Shown: positions 1 through 7,737, counted from the first letter of the stretch. The stretch is DNA of 64,000 nt from JAYUZR01 sp043751595 (GCA_043751595.1 JAYUZR010000020.1:1-64000); one strand, 5' to 3'. Notes: a model not told the origin generated them from the letters alone. Translations and numbers: made by a program.

Positions 1-344
1 ACCGTCATTCCTTTGTAGAGGCGAGACTGCACCCTATCGAGCACCACGTCCCATTGCCGCTGCCCAGCAAAGAGCACCTTAAGCAACTTAGCCTGGTTAT
101 CGTAGGCCTCAAGCTGCTTGGCGATAGGACCCAACTGCTGCAGAGTAGCCCGCGCCGTGACAACATCGGACCGGATTGCCGCTGTTTGTTTTTGGACTTT
201 GCCATCTTCTAGGTAGAGATAGCCGGCCAATGCAAGTGAGATGACACCCGCGAAGAGTGCAACAAAAATACCAGGGTTTACCGAAGCCCTGTCGGCTCGC
301 ACTTGAGATGCGAGATTGGTGTTGGGATCAGAATATACGGGCAT
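1..344 (-). CDS. PilN-like type IV pilus assembly protein (5' part)
   Basis: The gene is cut by the left edge of the window; 114 codons are present. The product starts MPVYSDPN and has a short cytoplasmic stretch, one membrane segment at about residues 26-44 (IFVALFAGVISLALAGYLYL), then a helical, probably coiled-coil part. Near the edge it reads LFAGQRQWDVVLDRVQ, which resembles the PilN region that packs against PilM and PilO in the inner-membrane platform of type IV pili. The chosen ATG has GAGGGG just upstream; an in-frame ATG five codons earlier is possible. Family assignment rests on topology and this motif. A pilin-like gene at 24638-25291 fits the presence of pili. Confidence 0.6.
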   Translation of the reverse strand, partial: MPVYSDPNTNLASQVRADRASVNPGIFVALFAGVISLALAGYLYLEDGKVQKQTAAIRSDVVTARATLQQLGPIAKQLEAYDNQAKLLKVLFAGQRQWDVVLDRVQSRLYKGMT

Positions 345-502
345 GCCCCTCGTTTGCATACTTCATGTCCCAACTATTATCGCATTCATTTAGCTTACAT
401 GGGAAGGGCGTTAGAGCTGGCTTACACACCTCCCCTGCCGACCCCAGATTGGCAGCTCAAAACAGTTGATGAAACCCGCCACACCTGCTATCTTCCCTGC
501 GT

Positions 503-577
<75 letters not shown>

Positions 578-679
578 TACTTTTACATCTGAGGTCAGAG
601 GCAAATATGGGCTCAGTGCCCGTTTATTTGTATGATGGTTAGGCGGTGGTTTTTGTCGGTATGCGCAGTATGATTTTTG

Positions 680-708
680 TCAGCGGTAACGCTGTAAAAA
701 TCAGACGA
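680..708 (+). repeat. Imperfect hairpin between the two tRNA-Thr genes
   Basis: TGATTTTTGTCAGC at 671-684 and GCTGTAAAAATCA at 691-703 form a long stem with one bulge, ending 13 bases before tRNA-Thr(TGT). It has the same position relative to its tRNA as the hairpin modules in front of tRNA-Tyr and tRNA-Pro, but it lacks their 16-base core. It may be a structural relative of that module or the terminator of tRNA-Thr(GGT). Confidence 0.5.
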
Positions 709-716
709 GCACACAT

Positions 717-791
717 GCCTCCTTAGCTCAGGGGTAGAGCAACTGTTTTGTAAACAGTGGGTCGTCAGTTCAAATCTGACAGGGGGCTCCA
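717..791 (+). tRNA. tRNA-Thr (anticodon TGT)
   Basis: The acceptor arms GCCTCCT and AGGGGGC pair with one G-T pair. The anticodon stem ACTGT/ACAGT encloses loop TTTGTAA, giving TGT, which reads ACA threonine codons. The T-loop is GTTCAAATC and CCA is encoded at 789-791. Confidence 0.95.
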
Positions 792-836
792 AATTTTTGA
801 TGGACGTGCTAGAGAAAACAGCCGAAGGCGGGCTTA

Positions 837-912
837 CAGAAATTGCTTTGCAATTTCTGCTACCCCTCATTCGCTCGGTCAAAATAAGCAAGCTTATTTT
901 TGCACCTCACTC
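837..912 (+). repeat. tRNA-flanking double-hairpin module, copy A (5' of tRNA-Tyr)
   Basis: Read towards tRNA-Tyr the order is as follows. Hairpin 1 is CAGAAATTGC/GCAATTTCTG (837-859, perfect 10-bp stem, loop TTT). The core CCCCTCATTCGCTCGG is at 863-878. Hairpin 2 is AAAATAAGC/GCTTATTTT (881-900, perfect stem). CCTCACTC follows at 905-912, seven bases before the tRNA. A second copy with the same core, order and spacing but different hairpin sequences lies in front of tRNA-Pro (55545-55614). Hairpin 2 followed by T could also terminate the upstream tRNA-Thr transcript. Confidence 0.8.
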
Positions 913-918
913 ATTTCG

Positions 919-1004
919 GGGCAGTTACTCAAGCGGTCAACGAGGGGAGACTGTAAATCTCTTGGCATCAGCCTTCTCAGGTTCGAATCCTGAACTGCCC
1001 ACCA
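919..1004 (+). tRNA. tRNA-Tyr (anticodon GTA)
   Basis: The acceptor GGGCAGT pairs with ACTGCCC. The anticodon loop is CTGTAAA (GTA), there is a long variable arm as in class II tRNAs, and the T-loop is GTTCGAATC. CCA is encoded at 1002-1004. The long variable arm together with GTA is diagnostic of bacterial tRNA-Tyr. Confidence 0.96.
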
Positions 1005-1046
1005 CTCCACATTTTTGTTCTCTATTTAGTCAGTTAGTTACGTCCC

Positions 1047-1235
1047 ATGGCCAAAAAAGGCAACCGAACTTGGGTTGAAGTACTCAATAAGGAGAGTGGT
1101 CTCGCTTATGTTACTACCCGAAACAAGGTAAACCAGGCGGTAAAGAAAGGTGCAGACAAAGCCAAGCTCGTTCTTAGTAAGTACGATCCAAAGCTTCGTA
1201 AGCACGTGAAGTTTACCGAGACCAAGCGCAAGTAG
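1047..1235 (+). CDS. rpmG: 50S ribosomal protein L33
   Basis: This 62-residue protein matches bacterial L33 in size and in its C-terminal block KYDPKLRKHVKFTETK, which corresponds to the conserved KYCP.LRKH.L.KETK region of L33. The usual cysteine pairs are absent, so this is a zinc-independent (C-) form. L33 binds 23S rRNA near the E site. The gene sits inside the tRNA cluster between tRNA-Tyr and tRNA-Trp, the common bacterial context of rpmG; the secE and nusG genes that often follow are not here. There is no clear Shine-Dalgarno sequence in front of the ATG, and a hairpin terminator follows. Confidence 0.9.
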   Translation: MAKKGNRTWVEVLNKESGLAYVTTRNKVNQAVKKGADKAKLVLSKYDPKLRKHVKFTETKRK

Positions 1236-1242
1236 TGCTTGG

Positions 1243-1270
1243 GGCGCTCACTCTGGTGAGCGCCATTTTT
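1243..1270 (+). terminator. Rho-independent terminator of rpmG
   Basis: The perfect 9-bp stem GGCGCTCAC/GTGAGCGCC (1243-1251 and 1256-1264) is followed by ATTTTT, eight bases after the rpmG stop and directly before tRNA-Trp. Confidence 0.85.
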
Positions 1271-1272
1271 CT

Positions 1273-1346
1273 AGGGGTATGGTGAAATGGTATCACACGG
1301 GTCTCCAAAACCCTTGTCGTAGGTCCGATTCCTACTACCCCTGCCA
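1273..1346 (+). tRNA. tRNA-Trp (anticodon CCA)
   Basis: The acceptor arms AGGGGTA and TACCCCT pair, the anticodon loop is CTCCAAA (CCA), the T-loop is GTCCGATTCC, and CCA is encoded at 1344-1346. A CCA anticodon and TGA stops elsewhere argue against reassignment of TGA in this organism. Confidence 0.95.
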
Positions 1347-1347
1347 A

Positions 1348-1387
1348 AGCGGTGTGCATGAGCTCGTCCTCAGGCACACCGCTTTTG
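1348..1387 (+). terminator. Terminator after tRNA-Trp
   Basis: The inverted repeat AGCGGTGTGC/GCACACCGCT (1348-1357, 1374-1383) is followed by TTTT and starts one base after the tRNA-Trp CCA end. Confidence 0.8.
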
Positions 1388-1588
1388 TATTGGTGGAAGG
1401 AGAAATCGGAGATTCCTACTCCAGTGCATTTTGCACTGGAGCAAACCGAGTCAAAATCAGGCGTTAGCCTGACTTGACGCGGGGATACTACCCCATCCTT
1501 TGCGTGAGCAAAGCGCAAGGCACGAGCGTAGCGAGTACTACCTCTGCCAAGTAAGTCATCCTTACTCATACACTAAACACCTATAGGA
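1388..1588. other. Non-coding stretch with hairpins and degenerate tRNA-Trp 3' ends
   Basis: No credible gene lies between tRNA-Trp and 1672. There are two good hairpins: 1419-1441 (10-bp stem CTCCAGTGCA/TGCACTGGAG) and 1450-1478 (TCAGGC/GCCTGA inside GTCAA/TTGAC). Three fragments resemble the tRNA-Trp 3' end: 1536-1550 matches 1333-1347 at 14 of 15 bases including the CCA end, and 1411-1422 and 1484-1494 share shorter parts of the T-arm and acceptor. The block may be the scar of repeated recombination or duplication at the tRNA. Confidence 0.6.
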
Positions 1589-1617
1589 TTGACACAAAAA
1601 GAATCTTAGAGTATTTT
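1589..1617 (+). promoter_or_regulatory. Sigma-70-type promoter for 1672-2619
   Basis: A perfect -35 box TTGACA (1589-1594) is followed by a 17-base spacer and TATTTT (1612-1617). It lies 54 bases upstream of a start codon that has its own ribosome binding site, so a leadered transcript is expected. Confidence 0.65.
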
Positions 1618-1671
1618 CCAGCGTCGCTAAACCAAAGGCGACCCTGGCACATGCCTTGAGGAAAAGGAAAA

Positions 1672-2619
1672 ATGATCGGAATCTTAACAGCAACACACGA
1701 AGGCGAACTAGCCGGCGACGATGGACGCACACCCATCTCAAAAAGAGCCCTCGATACGGCAATGGCTCGCCAAGGATACCGCACCTATGCGGACCTCCTA
1801 AGCGCAGCCTTAGTTATTACCAACCACCTTACTCGGGAGATGGAGAAGCATGTCGGCATGCAACCTCGTGTGGTTTTCGAAGGTGACGAAACCAGACACT
1901 GGGTAGCGTGCGGGTACAGTGCTCTGCTTGAAAAGGGTAAGCCAGGCAATGACGAGATCTTGCCATGCCAGCCGGAGGACTTAGCCATCAACTTATACTG
2001 GGATGGCTACGAAGCAATTACCAGGATGGTGAGATTTGGGTGGTTTGCCAATTCAGACCTGGCAATTAACAAAGCCCTTCTCTTCTTCTTGGAAATTGAG
2101 GAGCATCTCACGAGCTTTCCCAATGCCCGGATATTCATCGAGCTACTTGGAACTCGCACACGCAGTAGAGTTCTCACCGAAAGTAGTCGAGGGGTACTAA
2201 TCCCCTTCGAAACCGGTATTAAGGGAATGAAATCACCTGATATTTTACTTGAGGTGATTCTGTCGCTAGCAAGGCGCGAGTACGCGGATGAAGAGAGTCT
2301 GGAGGCACTCGGTGGAATAGAACAGCCGTACACCATCACCTCCGCTAAAGCCACACTAACAGTGGCACCGAGGTGGAGCGACATGGGTGTACATAACATC
2401 TCCAACCCAGAGGCCTTGGACATGAAGGACTTCTCAGGCAACTGGAAGGTGCCACCGATAACACACGCCCTTGCGATCGCCGCAAAAGCCTGTAAGGATC
2501 GTGGACTCGTAGTAAAGGAAACTTTCCACTATGACCGAGTTCCTTCTAGTAATCCCCTACTCAAGGGTGACGACAGTGACAACTTCATGGATGAAAGAGT
2601 GATTTTTATCCTGGGATAA
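1672..2619 (+). CDS. Protein of unknown function, 315 aa
   Basis: I do not recognise a family. The product appears soluble, with no signal peptide or membrane segment. It has an acidic, glutamate-rich helical middle (about 110-150) and a C-terminal half with probable beta strands. The ATG is preceded by GAGGAAAAGG, and a TTGACA promoter and a terminator enclose it, so it is a single-gene transcription unit. The clear Shine-Dalgarno sequence contrasts with the leaderless-type starts of most neighbours and may indicate a separate origin. The opposite-strand frame of 144 codons inside it is taken as a shadow. Confidence 0.65.
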   Translation: MIGILTATHEGELAGDDGRTPISKRALDTAMARQGYRTYADLLSAALVITNHLTREMEKHVGMQPRVVFEGDETRHWVACGYSALLEKGKPGNDEILPCQPEDLAINLYWDGYEAITRMVRFGWFANSDLAINKALLFFLEIEEHLTSFPNARIFIELLGTRTRSRVLTESSRGVLIPFETGIKGMKSPDILLEVILSLARREYADEESLEALGGIEQPYTITSAKATLTVAPRWSDMGVHNISNPEALDMKDFSGNWKVPPITHALAIAAKACKDRGLVVKETFHYDRVPSSNPLLKGDDSDNFMDERVIFILG

Positions 2620-2633
2620 TAATCCACAAAAAG

Positions 2634-2661
2634 AGAAGGCGACCCTAGCGGGTCGCTTTTT
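2634..2661 (+). terminator. Terminator of 1672-2619
   Basis: The stem GCGACCC/GGGTCGC (2639-2645, 2650-2656) with loop TAGC is followed by TTTTT. Flanking AAAAAGAG and TTTTTCTC extend the symmetry, so it may also serve the convergent gene ending at 2676. Confidence 0.85.
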
Positions 2662-2675
2662 CTCATTTAACCCTC

Positions 2676-3059
2676 TCACTCCCCCACCTTAATAATCCAT
2701 CCAATACCAAACTTGTCCCTAAACATCCCGAAGTATGCACCCTCAGGATCTTCGTCCATAAGCACCTCAACGGTTCCACCGGCTGAAAGCCCAGTAAATA
2801 TCTTTTCAGCTTCCTCGCGGCTTTCAGCGCTAACAGATATTTTGGACCGGTTTTCATTTTCACTTACCCGACCCATACTTTCCGGCACGTCATTAGCGAT
2901 CAAGGTAGTGCCGCCGATCGGCAATGTAATCTGCATGATCTTGTCCGAACCCTCCACACGCGTAACCTTGCCAAAGTCTCCGCCAAATACCGATCGGTAA
3001 AACTCGAACGCCTCTTCGGCGTTTCCGTTGAAGTTAATCCAGGGATTAATCTGCGCCAT
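2676..3059 (-). CDS. VOC superfamily protein, PhnB-like
   Basis: The 127-residue product has the PhnB/glyoxalase-like pattern: INPWINFNGNAEEAFEFYRSVFGG at the start, IMQITLPIGGTTLIANDVPE in the middle and a D(K)FGIGW end. These proteins have two beta-alpha-beta-beta-beta units that dimerise into a metal-binding or substrate-binding cup. The substrate cannot be told from sequence. It is one of three PhnB-like copies in the window (also 15392-15853 and 15879-16286). It lies 29 bases downstream of the SRPBCC gene on the same strand; the two protein types are often neighbours in bacteria. Confidence 0.85.
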   Translation of the reverse strand: MAQINPWINFNGNAEEAFEFYRSVFGGDFGKVTRVEGSDKIMQITLPIGGTTLIANDVPESMGRVSENENRSKISVSAESREEAEKIFTGLSAGGTVEVLMDEDPEGAYFGMFRDKFGIGWIIKVGE

Positions 3060-3088
3060 AGCTTTTTAGTTAGTAGCTAATAACAACC

Positions 3089-3496
3089 CTACTTCCCCAT
3101 CTCCACAAACTTCTTAAAATTATCCAAATACGCCTGCCATCCCTCACGCTGTAGTTCTTCAGAGTTCTCTGTCTCAGGGTCAAATGACTCATCAACCCGA
3201 GTCCCGCCTTCAACCTCGGTAAATACCACACGAATTTTTCGGCCATCATCCATCGTAGAATCGATAAGCTTCTCTGGCTCTACAGTGTTGTAGGTCCAGC
3301 CAAAAATAAACTCCGACGAGCCATCTTTAGCAAAGTTTCGTGAACTGCACTTACCGCCAACCCGTAAATCGTTTTCAATACCCTCGGCGCCCCAGGTATC
3401 ACTTGCAAATGACCAAAACTGCACGCTCTTAACATCGTTCCATTTGACCCACACTTCGCTCAGATCCGCCGCAATAGTTGTCGAAATATCGATCAT
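3089..3496 (-). CDS. AHSA1/SRPBCC-domain protein
   Basis: The 135-residue product fits a single START-like (AHSA1) domain: an N-terminal strand with IDISTTIAADLSEVWVKWNDV, a WSFASDTWGAEGIENDLRVGG block, and a long C-terminal helix ending in REGWQAYLDNFKKFVE. The GW...L..L.. helix end is typical of the family. Such domains bind hydrophobic ligands; the role is unknown. The ATG is preceded at four bases by TAGAGT on the minus strand, so a leaderless start is possible. Confidence 0.85.
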   Translation of the reverse strand: MIDISTTIAADLSEVWVKWNDVKSVQFWSFASDTWGAEGIENDLRVGGKCSSRNFAKDGSSEFIFGWTYNTVEPEKLIDSTMDDGRKIRVVFTEVEGGTRVDESFDPETENSEELQREGWQAYLDNFKKFVEMGK

Positions 3497-3599
3497 ACTA
3501 ACTCTAAGATTACATTACGTGGTGAGACCCGCTCTAACGCCTTCTATTTTGCTATTCTATTCGTAATCAAGCAATTGCATACCTTATAACGTTATTTGC

Positions 3600-4349
3600 A
3601 TGGAGGCAGAGCCCCAACCAAATCGAGTCGAGCGGATAAGTACTAAGCGCAGCCCTCTTTTGCGGCGCCTCAAGCAAGGTGCTGCACTGGCCGCAAAAAA
3701 TACTCAACATACCCTTGCACCTAAAAACGTACCCAGAAAACTCTTTGTGGCTACCCCCTACTATTCTCAGTGGGAATCCCCAGAAATGGTCTCCGACTTA
3801 ATGCAGGGCAAGCGCAGAGCAGAAGACGATCCAAAGTGGAGAGAATCCGGTGCCAAAACAGAAAAAGAATACGCCCTCTGGAGCTGGTCCTGCTGCGGCA
3901 TGGCATGCCTAAAGATGGTTCTTGCTCGCCGGACGGGTGGTATTCATCCTATTATTTCTCTCGCTCACGAAGTAGAAAAGTACGGCGGCTACCGTGCTAG
4001 CGAAGACTTTATTGACGGCCTGTATTACAAGCCGCTTTGCACCTACCTGCAAGAAAAACACCAGCTTTCTGCACGTCCCGTCCCCGCCTTGCCTATACAT
4101 GAAATTATTTCTGCACTAGCTAAGGGTGAAGATGTCATACTCTCCGTAGTGGCCACCATTCGCTTCCCCGAAAGCCAGCCCCCGTCTCGCGGTGGGCACC
4201 TAGTACTTGTAGTGGGCTACGATCTTGATAAAGAAGAACTCTATATTCACAATCCTTCTGGGTTTTATGGAGAAACGCAAGAGGCTGCACCGATTACTTT
4301 TAAGCAACTAAAGAAGTTCTTTGATTACAAGGGAGTGATAATCAAGTGA
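3600..4349 (+). CDS. C39-like cysteine peptidase-fold protein
   Basis: The 249-residue product carries a papain-like C39 family domain. The candidate catalytic cysteine lies in WSWSCCGMACLKMVL (about residues 95-109), the histidine in GGHLVLVVGYD (about 199-209), and the third position in HNPSG (about 219-223). The first 45 residues are basic and lack a signal peptide, so it probably acts in the cytoplasm or at the membrane. No ABC domain is attached, unlike bacteriocin transporters. TATAAC at 3585-3590 lies nine bases before the ATG. Confidence 0.8.
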   Translation: MEAEPQPNRVERISTKRSPLLRRLKQGAALAAKNTQHTLAPKNVPRKLFVATPYYSQWESPEMVSDLMQGKRRAEDDPKWRESGAKTEKEYALWSWSCCGMACLKMVLARRTGGIHPIISLAHEVEKYGGYRASEDFIDGLYYKPLCTYLQEKHQLSARPVPALPIHEIISALAKGEDVILSVVATIRFPESQPPSRGGHLVLVVGYDLDKEELYIHNPSGFYGETQEAAPITFKQLKKFFDYKGVIIK

Positions 4350-4362
4350 ATAGTCTCTAGCC

Positions 4363-4824
4363 ATGCAACAAGGAATCGATTACATCGGCCTAGGAGTTGG
4401 CGGAATCATCTTCAACGAAGACGGTAGAATCTTCGCCTCACTGCGCGGTAAGGGAGTGCGCAACGAACCCGGCACATGGGAGTTTCCTGGCGGCGGAGTC
4501 GAGTTTGGAGAAACCGCCATGCAGGCCATCGAGCGAGAAACCCTTGAGGAATTCGGCATGACTGTTACGGCAAAGGAGTCCCTTGGGTACATCGATTTTC
4601 TTCTTCCTGAGGTTGGTCAGCACTGGGTCGGACTACACTTTTTGTGTGAACTAACCAGTGGCGAAGGCACCATTTGCGAGCCAGATAAGTGCGAAAAGAT
4701 CGGCTGGTTTAGCGCAGAAGAATTACTAACACTAGACCTATCTACGCCTACAAAAAAGCTGATTGCAAACTTGGAAGAGAAACGTAGCGCACCACTAACC
4801 TCAATCGAAATACATACCCCATGA
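4363..4824 (+). CDS. NUDIX hydrolase
   Basis: A complete NUDIX box is visible at about residues 43-65: GGGVEFGE, then a seven-residue spacer, then RETLEEFGM, giving the metal-binding REUXEE helix. The 153-residue size fits a single-domain nucleoside diphosphate hydrolase, and GGGVEFGE with PGTWEFP is common in MutT/NUDT15-like enzymes. TAGTCT ends six bases before the ATG, matching the leaderless pattern of this genome. It overlaps the next gene by four bases (ATGA) and heads a run of overlapping genes to 6864. Confidence 0.9.
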   Translation: MQQGIDYIGLGVGGIIFNEDGRIFASLRGKGVRNEPGTWEFPGGGVEFGETAMQAIERETLEEFGMTVTAKESLGYIDFLLPEVGQHWVGLHFLCELTSGEGTICEPDKCEKIGWFSAEELLTLDLSTPTKKLIANLEEKRSAPLTSIEIHTP

Positions 4825-5480
4825 TCACCCTCGAGCTTATCTCACAAACCACCCTCACCGCAGACATTGCTCATTTTGTGTTCAGGCCTCACCGGCGCGT
4901 GGAGCGAAAAGCTGGCCAGTACGTAGTGCTCTTTGCTCCAAATGGCGATGCTCGAGCCCTCTCCATCGCCAGCGCACCGCACGAAGACACGATTGAGTTT
5001 ATTACTCACATAAGTCCAAGTCCGTATAAGCAATCGCTGAATACCCTAGAGCCTGGTGAGACCGCCACTATGACCGAACCAATTAGCAGCTTTCTTTGGC
5101 CAGACAGTCAAGAAAATCCCCTCCTTATCGCCGGTGGCGTTGGTGTTAGCTCATTTCGGGCAATCTGGCGCGATCGAGCACACCGAAAACTAGATCTCAC
5201 AGCTGAGCTCTATTATTATGCGGCGAGTAATCAGTTTTTGTTTACTGAAGAGCTAGATGAACTTACCGCAACCCATCCAGAATTTGCTGTACATCGAGTG
5301 ACTAGCGGAATTACCGAGCGCGGGAGTATTAAGGAAGTGGAAACTCGTTCGGAACGACTCGTACTAATGTCTGGCGTGTATAGCCAAGGCAAGCCTCAAG
5401 ATTTTGCCCAGCCCAACTTCCAGGAGGCTCTTGCGCGCGAGGAAGCAACTTTTGCAGAGGTAGTGCAGAAACTCTCGTAA
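4821..5480 (+). CDS. Ferredoxin-NADP+ reductase-like flavoprotein
   Basis: The 219-residue product has the two-domain FNR layout. The flavin-binding barrel includes AGQYVVLFAP followed by RALSIASAP, which corresponds to the RxYSxxS flavin motif with one change. The nucleotide-binding domain starts with PLLIAGGVGVSSFRAI (GGxGxxP-like, with S for P). There is no iron-sulfur domain, so it is a stand-alone reductase module. Partner and acceptor are unknown. It is translationally coupled to the NUDIX gene by a four-base overlap. Confidence 0.8.
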   Translation: MITLELISQTTLTADIAHFVFRPHRRVERKAGQYVVLFAPNGDARALSIASAPHEDTIEFITHISPSPYKQSLNTLEPGETATMTEPISSFLWPDSQENPLLIAGGVGVSSFRAIWRDRAHRKLDLTAELYYYAASNQFLFTEELDELTATHPEFAVHRVTSGITERGSIKEVETRSERLVLMSGVYSQGKPQDFAQPNFQEALAREEATFAEVVQKLS

Positions 5481-5483
5481 GCC

Positions 5484-5837
5484 ATGAACCTAGATAGCGC
5501 CATCTTCTACAGTCACGATATTACCAAGGTAATCCCTTTTTACATTGACACTGTCGGCCTTACAGTCGAGTACAAAACCGAGCGTTTTGTATCGTTTAAT
5601 TTTCCAAATGGGGCAAAGCTTGGGATCAAGAATCAAACCAAAGAACGAGAAGTCCCTGGTTTTCAAACCGTTTTTATCTCTGTTGAAGATGTGGCCACGC
5701 TTTATGCAAAACACAAAGAACAGAATCTTGATTTTTATGGCGAGCTAACCGAATTTGATTGGGGAACTGAATACAGTATTTTAGATCCTGATAAGAATAA
5801 AATTCTTTTTGTTCAGAAGCCCTCGTCTACTCCATGA
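5484..5837 (+). CDS. Glyoxalase/VOC superfamily protein
   Basis: The 117-residue product matches a single glyoxalase/bleomycin-resistance-type module: AIFYSHDITKVIPFYIDTVGL at the start, VFISVEDVATLYAKH in the middle, and DPDKNKILFVQK at the end. The TEYSILDPDKN segment is the usual 'D.DGN' turn of the fold. It starts three bases after the flavin reductase and overlaps the next gene by four bases, so it belongs to the same operon. Substrate unknown. Confidence 0.85.
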   Translation: MNLDSAIFYSHDITKVIPFYIDTVGLTVEYKTERFVSFNFPNGAKLGIKNQTKEREVPGFQTVFISVEDVATLYAKHKEQNLDFYGELTEFDWGTEYSILDPDKNKILFVQKPSSTP

Positions 5838-6478
5838 ACTCTCACTGGAAACTCCCCACCAGCATCGGAATTGCCACCTTTTTTCTGGGTTGGTGCGTTT
5901 GGATGATTGCCGCCTTTAGGTATAACGCGTTTTGGTATGGTGGCGGAGTAGATTACCCAGTGATAGCCAACCCCAGCCTCTTGATTGGTGATGCTCTTGC
6001 CCTCCCCTTCTTCAACGCCTTTGCTGCGCGATGGCTTTTTGCATATGGGTCTCGTAAACAACTAAGCGCGTCAATCTGGCTCACCATACTAGCTCTCGCA
6101 TTAAGCGCCTACCAACACTGGATCTGGACCACCGACACGACCAATGGCCTGATTGACCCGCACTACACCATATCGGTGGTCGGGGTTTGGCATGCGATAT
6201 TTAGTGGACTGCAGCTTGGATTTATTCTTAGCTTCCTTAGCCAGTGGCTGCGTGTATCCCCAAACACAACTGCAGCACATGAAGGGCTAAGAGTCTGGTA
6301 TATTTTTTATGGCTTCGCTTTCGTCTCTTTACTAGATGGATTACTCGCCCATTATCTTAGTGGAGAAAGTGGCAGCCTTGTCCTTAGTTTAGTGACACAT
6401 CCCGAAAGGCTGTATCAGCCGGTGCTTATTGTGGGGATTGGGTTATTTGCAGGCAGACGTATAAAGAAATTATCATGA
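5834..6478 (+). CDS. Polytopic membrane protein, about six TM segments
   Basis: The 214-residue protein is strongly hydrophobic with about six membrane segments (near residues 10-29, 48-69, 78-97, 115-135, 150-172 and 193-209). I do not recognise a family. It overlaps both neighbours by four bases (ATGA), so it is translationally coupled to the VOC gene upstream and the DUF1801-like gene downstream. Confidence 0.75.
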   Translation: MNSHWKLPTSIGIATFFLGWCVWMIAAFRYNAFWYGGGVDYPVIANPSLLIGDALALPFFNAFAARWLFAYGSRKQLSASIWLTILALALSAYQHWIWTTDTTNGLIDPHYTISVVGVWHAIFSGLQLGFILSFLSQWLRVSPNTTAAHEGLRVWYIFYGFAFVSLLDGLLAHYLSGESGSLVLSLVTHPERLYQPVLIVGIGLFAGRRIKKLS

Positions 6479-6864
6479 CCCAAGACATCACCAACTACAA
6501 CGACCAGCAGTCGCCCACCAACAAAGCAATCTGCGAGACTCTTGCCCAAGAAATTACTGCCGGACTACCAGGTGCTGAAAGTAAAGTATGGCACGGGCAC
6601 CCCGTCTGGTTTTTGGAAGGAAATCCCATTACTGGCTACAGCGTACTCAAGAACTCTGTTCAACTACTATTCTGGAGCGGCCAGTCATTTTGTGAACCAG
6701 GACTTGAAGATGAGGGCACTTTTAAAGCCTCACAAGTTCGCTATACCGATGTGGAACAGATTGCCGTTGACGATCTTAGGCGCTGGCTACAAAAAGGTTT
6801 TGAGATCCAGTGGGACTATAAGAATATCGTTAAGCGAAGGGGTGAGTTATTGCGCCTAAAGTAA
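6475..6864 (+). CDS. DUF1801 (YdhG-like) domain protein
   Basis: The 129-residue product shows the DUF1801 pattern: ESKVWHGHPVWFLEGNPITGYSVLKNSVQLLFWSGQSF, a middle GTFKASQVRYTDVEQI, and a C-terminal DLRRWLQKGFEIQWDYKNI. The fold is related to frataxin/YdeI-type domains; function is unknown. It is the last gene of the overlapping run starting at 4363. A second family member, YdeI-like, lies at 7748-8356. Confidence 0.8.
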   Translation: MTQDITNYNDQQSPTNKAICETLAQEITAGLPGAESKVWHGHPVWFLEGNPITGYSVLKNSVQLLFWSGQSFCEPGLEDEGTFKASQVRYTDVEQIAVDDLRRWLQKGFEIQWDYKNIVKRRGELLRLK

Positions 6865-6873
6865 ATAGCTTAC

Positions 6874-7737
6874 TTACAACAGCTCTACGCCTTTTTCTTT
6901 TTTGGCTAGCACCAAAAAGTTTTCCCCACTCACCACTTTCCTACCGGTTTCCTGCTCAAGCTGTTTACGCGCAGTACCCGCAACCGATCCGCCGCGCCTG
7001 GCAGCATCAGTATTTTCCAGCATACCCAGTGCGTCATCGGTCCGAGCAATCTCAGTAGTTGCCGCCTCACCAAGCTGGGCAAAAAGCAGTTCCAGGTCGC
7101 CCATATGGTCTCGTAAGTTTTCGCGCTGTAAGCCCTTAAGCTTTTTTGTATTCGCTTGGTGTAACTCCGAAGGTTGCCTTGGAGATTTCAGCGGTAAGAA
7201 TGGCAAAATCCTGCTTAGAGGTTACTCCGCGCCTCTCCCACTCATCGGTTAGCTCTTGCCGAACAGCAATACCGCGCACTCGGCGCTAGATCCATTCATC
7301 AGAGTGGCCTTTAGATTTGTAGAGTGCCTTCATTCGCTTTTGTGCCAATTCTGGATCTTCAATTTCTTGCACCCGTTCATACCCAGTCTTGGCCAACCAC
7401 TTTTTAAACGGCTCTGCCTTTTTACTAGGGATAGACTGGATAAGCCGAAATAGGCCTTCCGTATTCCAGGAAAGTAACTTTTGCTTGCCACCAGGTGTAT
7501 CGAAGGCAAGTGCAAGGGGGGGTACAATTTGTACCCCCCTTTATCCTGAGGATAAAATAGCAGCGCAAGCTCGCTGTCACGTTGACGCAACCTTTTTAGG
7601 TATTGAGTTGGATCGACAGAGTCGGTAAGGACAGCAATTACATCGGTAATTACAAACCACCACTCTCCGCCGTGCAATTGCCGACGGATTTCCTTCTGGC
7701 GAAAGACAACTAACTTTTCTTGTGGTGCGCTATTCAT
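6874..7737 (-). pseudogene. Decayed BRO-N/antirepressor-family gene
   Basis: Piecewise reading in three frames gives a nearly full-length BRO-family protein. The start reads MNSAPQEKLVVFRQKEIRRQ; after a frame change come NTEGLFRLIQSIPS and WLAKTGYERVQEIEDPELAQKR. An in-frame TAG at 7286-7288 replaces the usual Glu codon in DEWIE.R. A second frame change falls at a six-T run at 7142-7147, and the end reads ENLRDHMGDLELLFAQLGEAATTEIART. The first frame change falls near a GC-rich inverted repeat (7517-7539). BRO-N proteins are DNA-binding proteins common in phages and in Patescibacteria. With at least two frameshifts and one stop it is very likely non-functional. Confidence 0.85.
7517..7539. 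repeat. Perfect GC-rich inverted repeat inside the BRO pseudogene
   Basis: GGGGGGTACAA (7517-7527) and TTGTACCCCCC (7529-7539) are exact inverse complements around a single base. The repeat coincides with the first frame disruption, so slippage in the G run or insertion of the palindrome could have broken the frame. Confidence 0.75.

Noticed and set aside
613..891. Open frames on both strands over tRNA-Thr(TGT) and module copy A
   Set aside because: They overlap a certain tRNA and inverted repeats and show no coding character.
1273..1346. Recoding of TGA as in Gracilibacteria or Absconditabacteria
   Set aside because: TGA serves as the stop in several overlapping ATGA junctions, and tRNA-Trp has the CCA anticodon.
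1213..1569. Open frame of 118 codons on the minus strand across tRNA-Trp
   Set aside because: It covers a tRNA, a terminator and hairpins, and has no start signal or recognisable product.
2007..2441. A 144-codon minus-strand frame inside 1672-2619
   Set aside because: It has no start signal and lies opposite the better supported gene with promoter, ribosome binding site and terminator. With both proteins unknown this is not certain.
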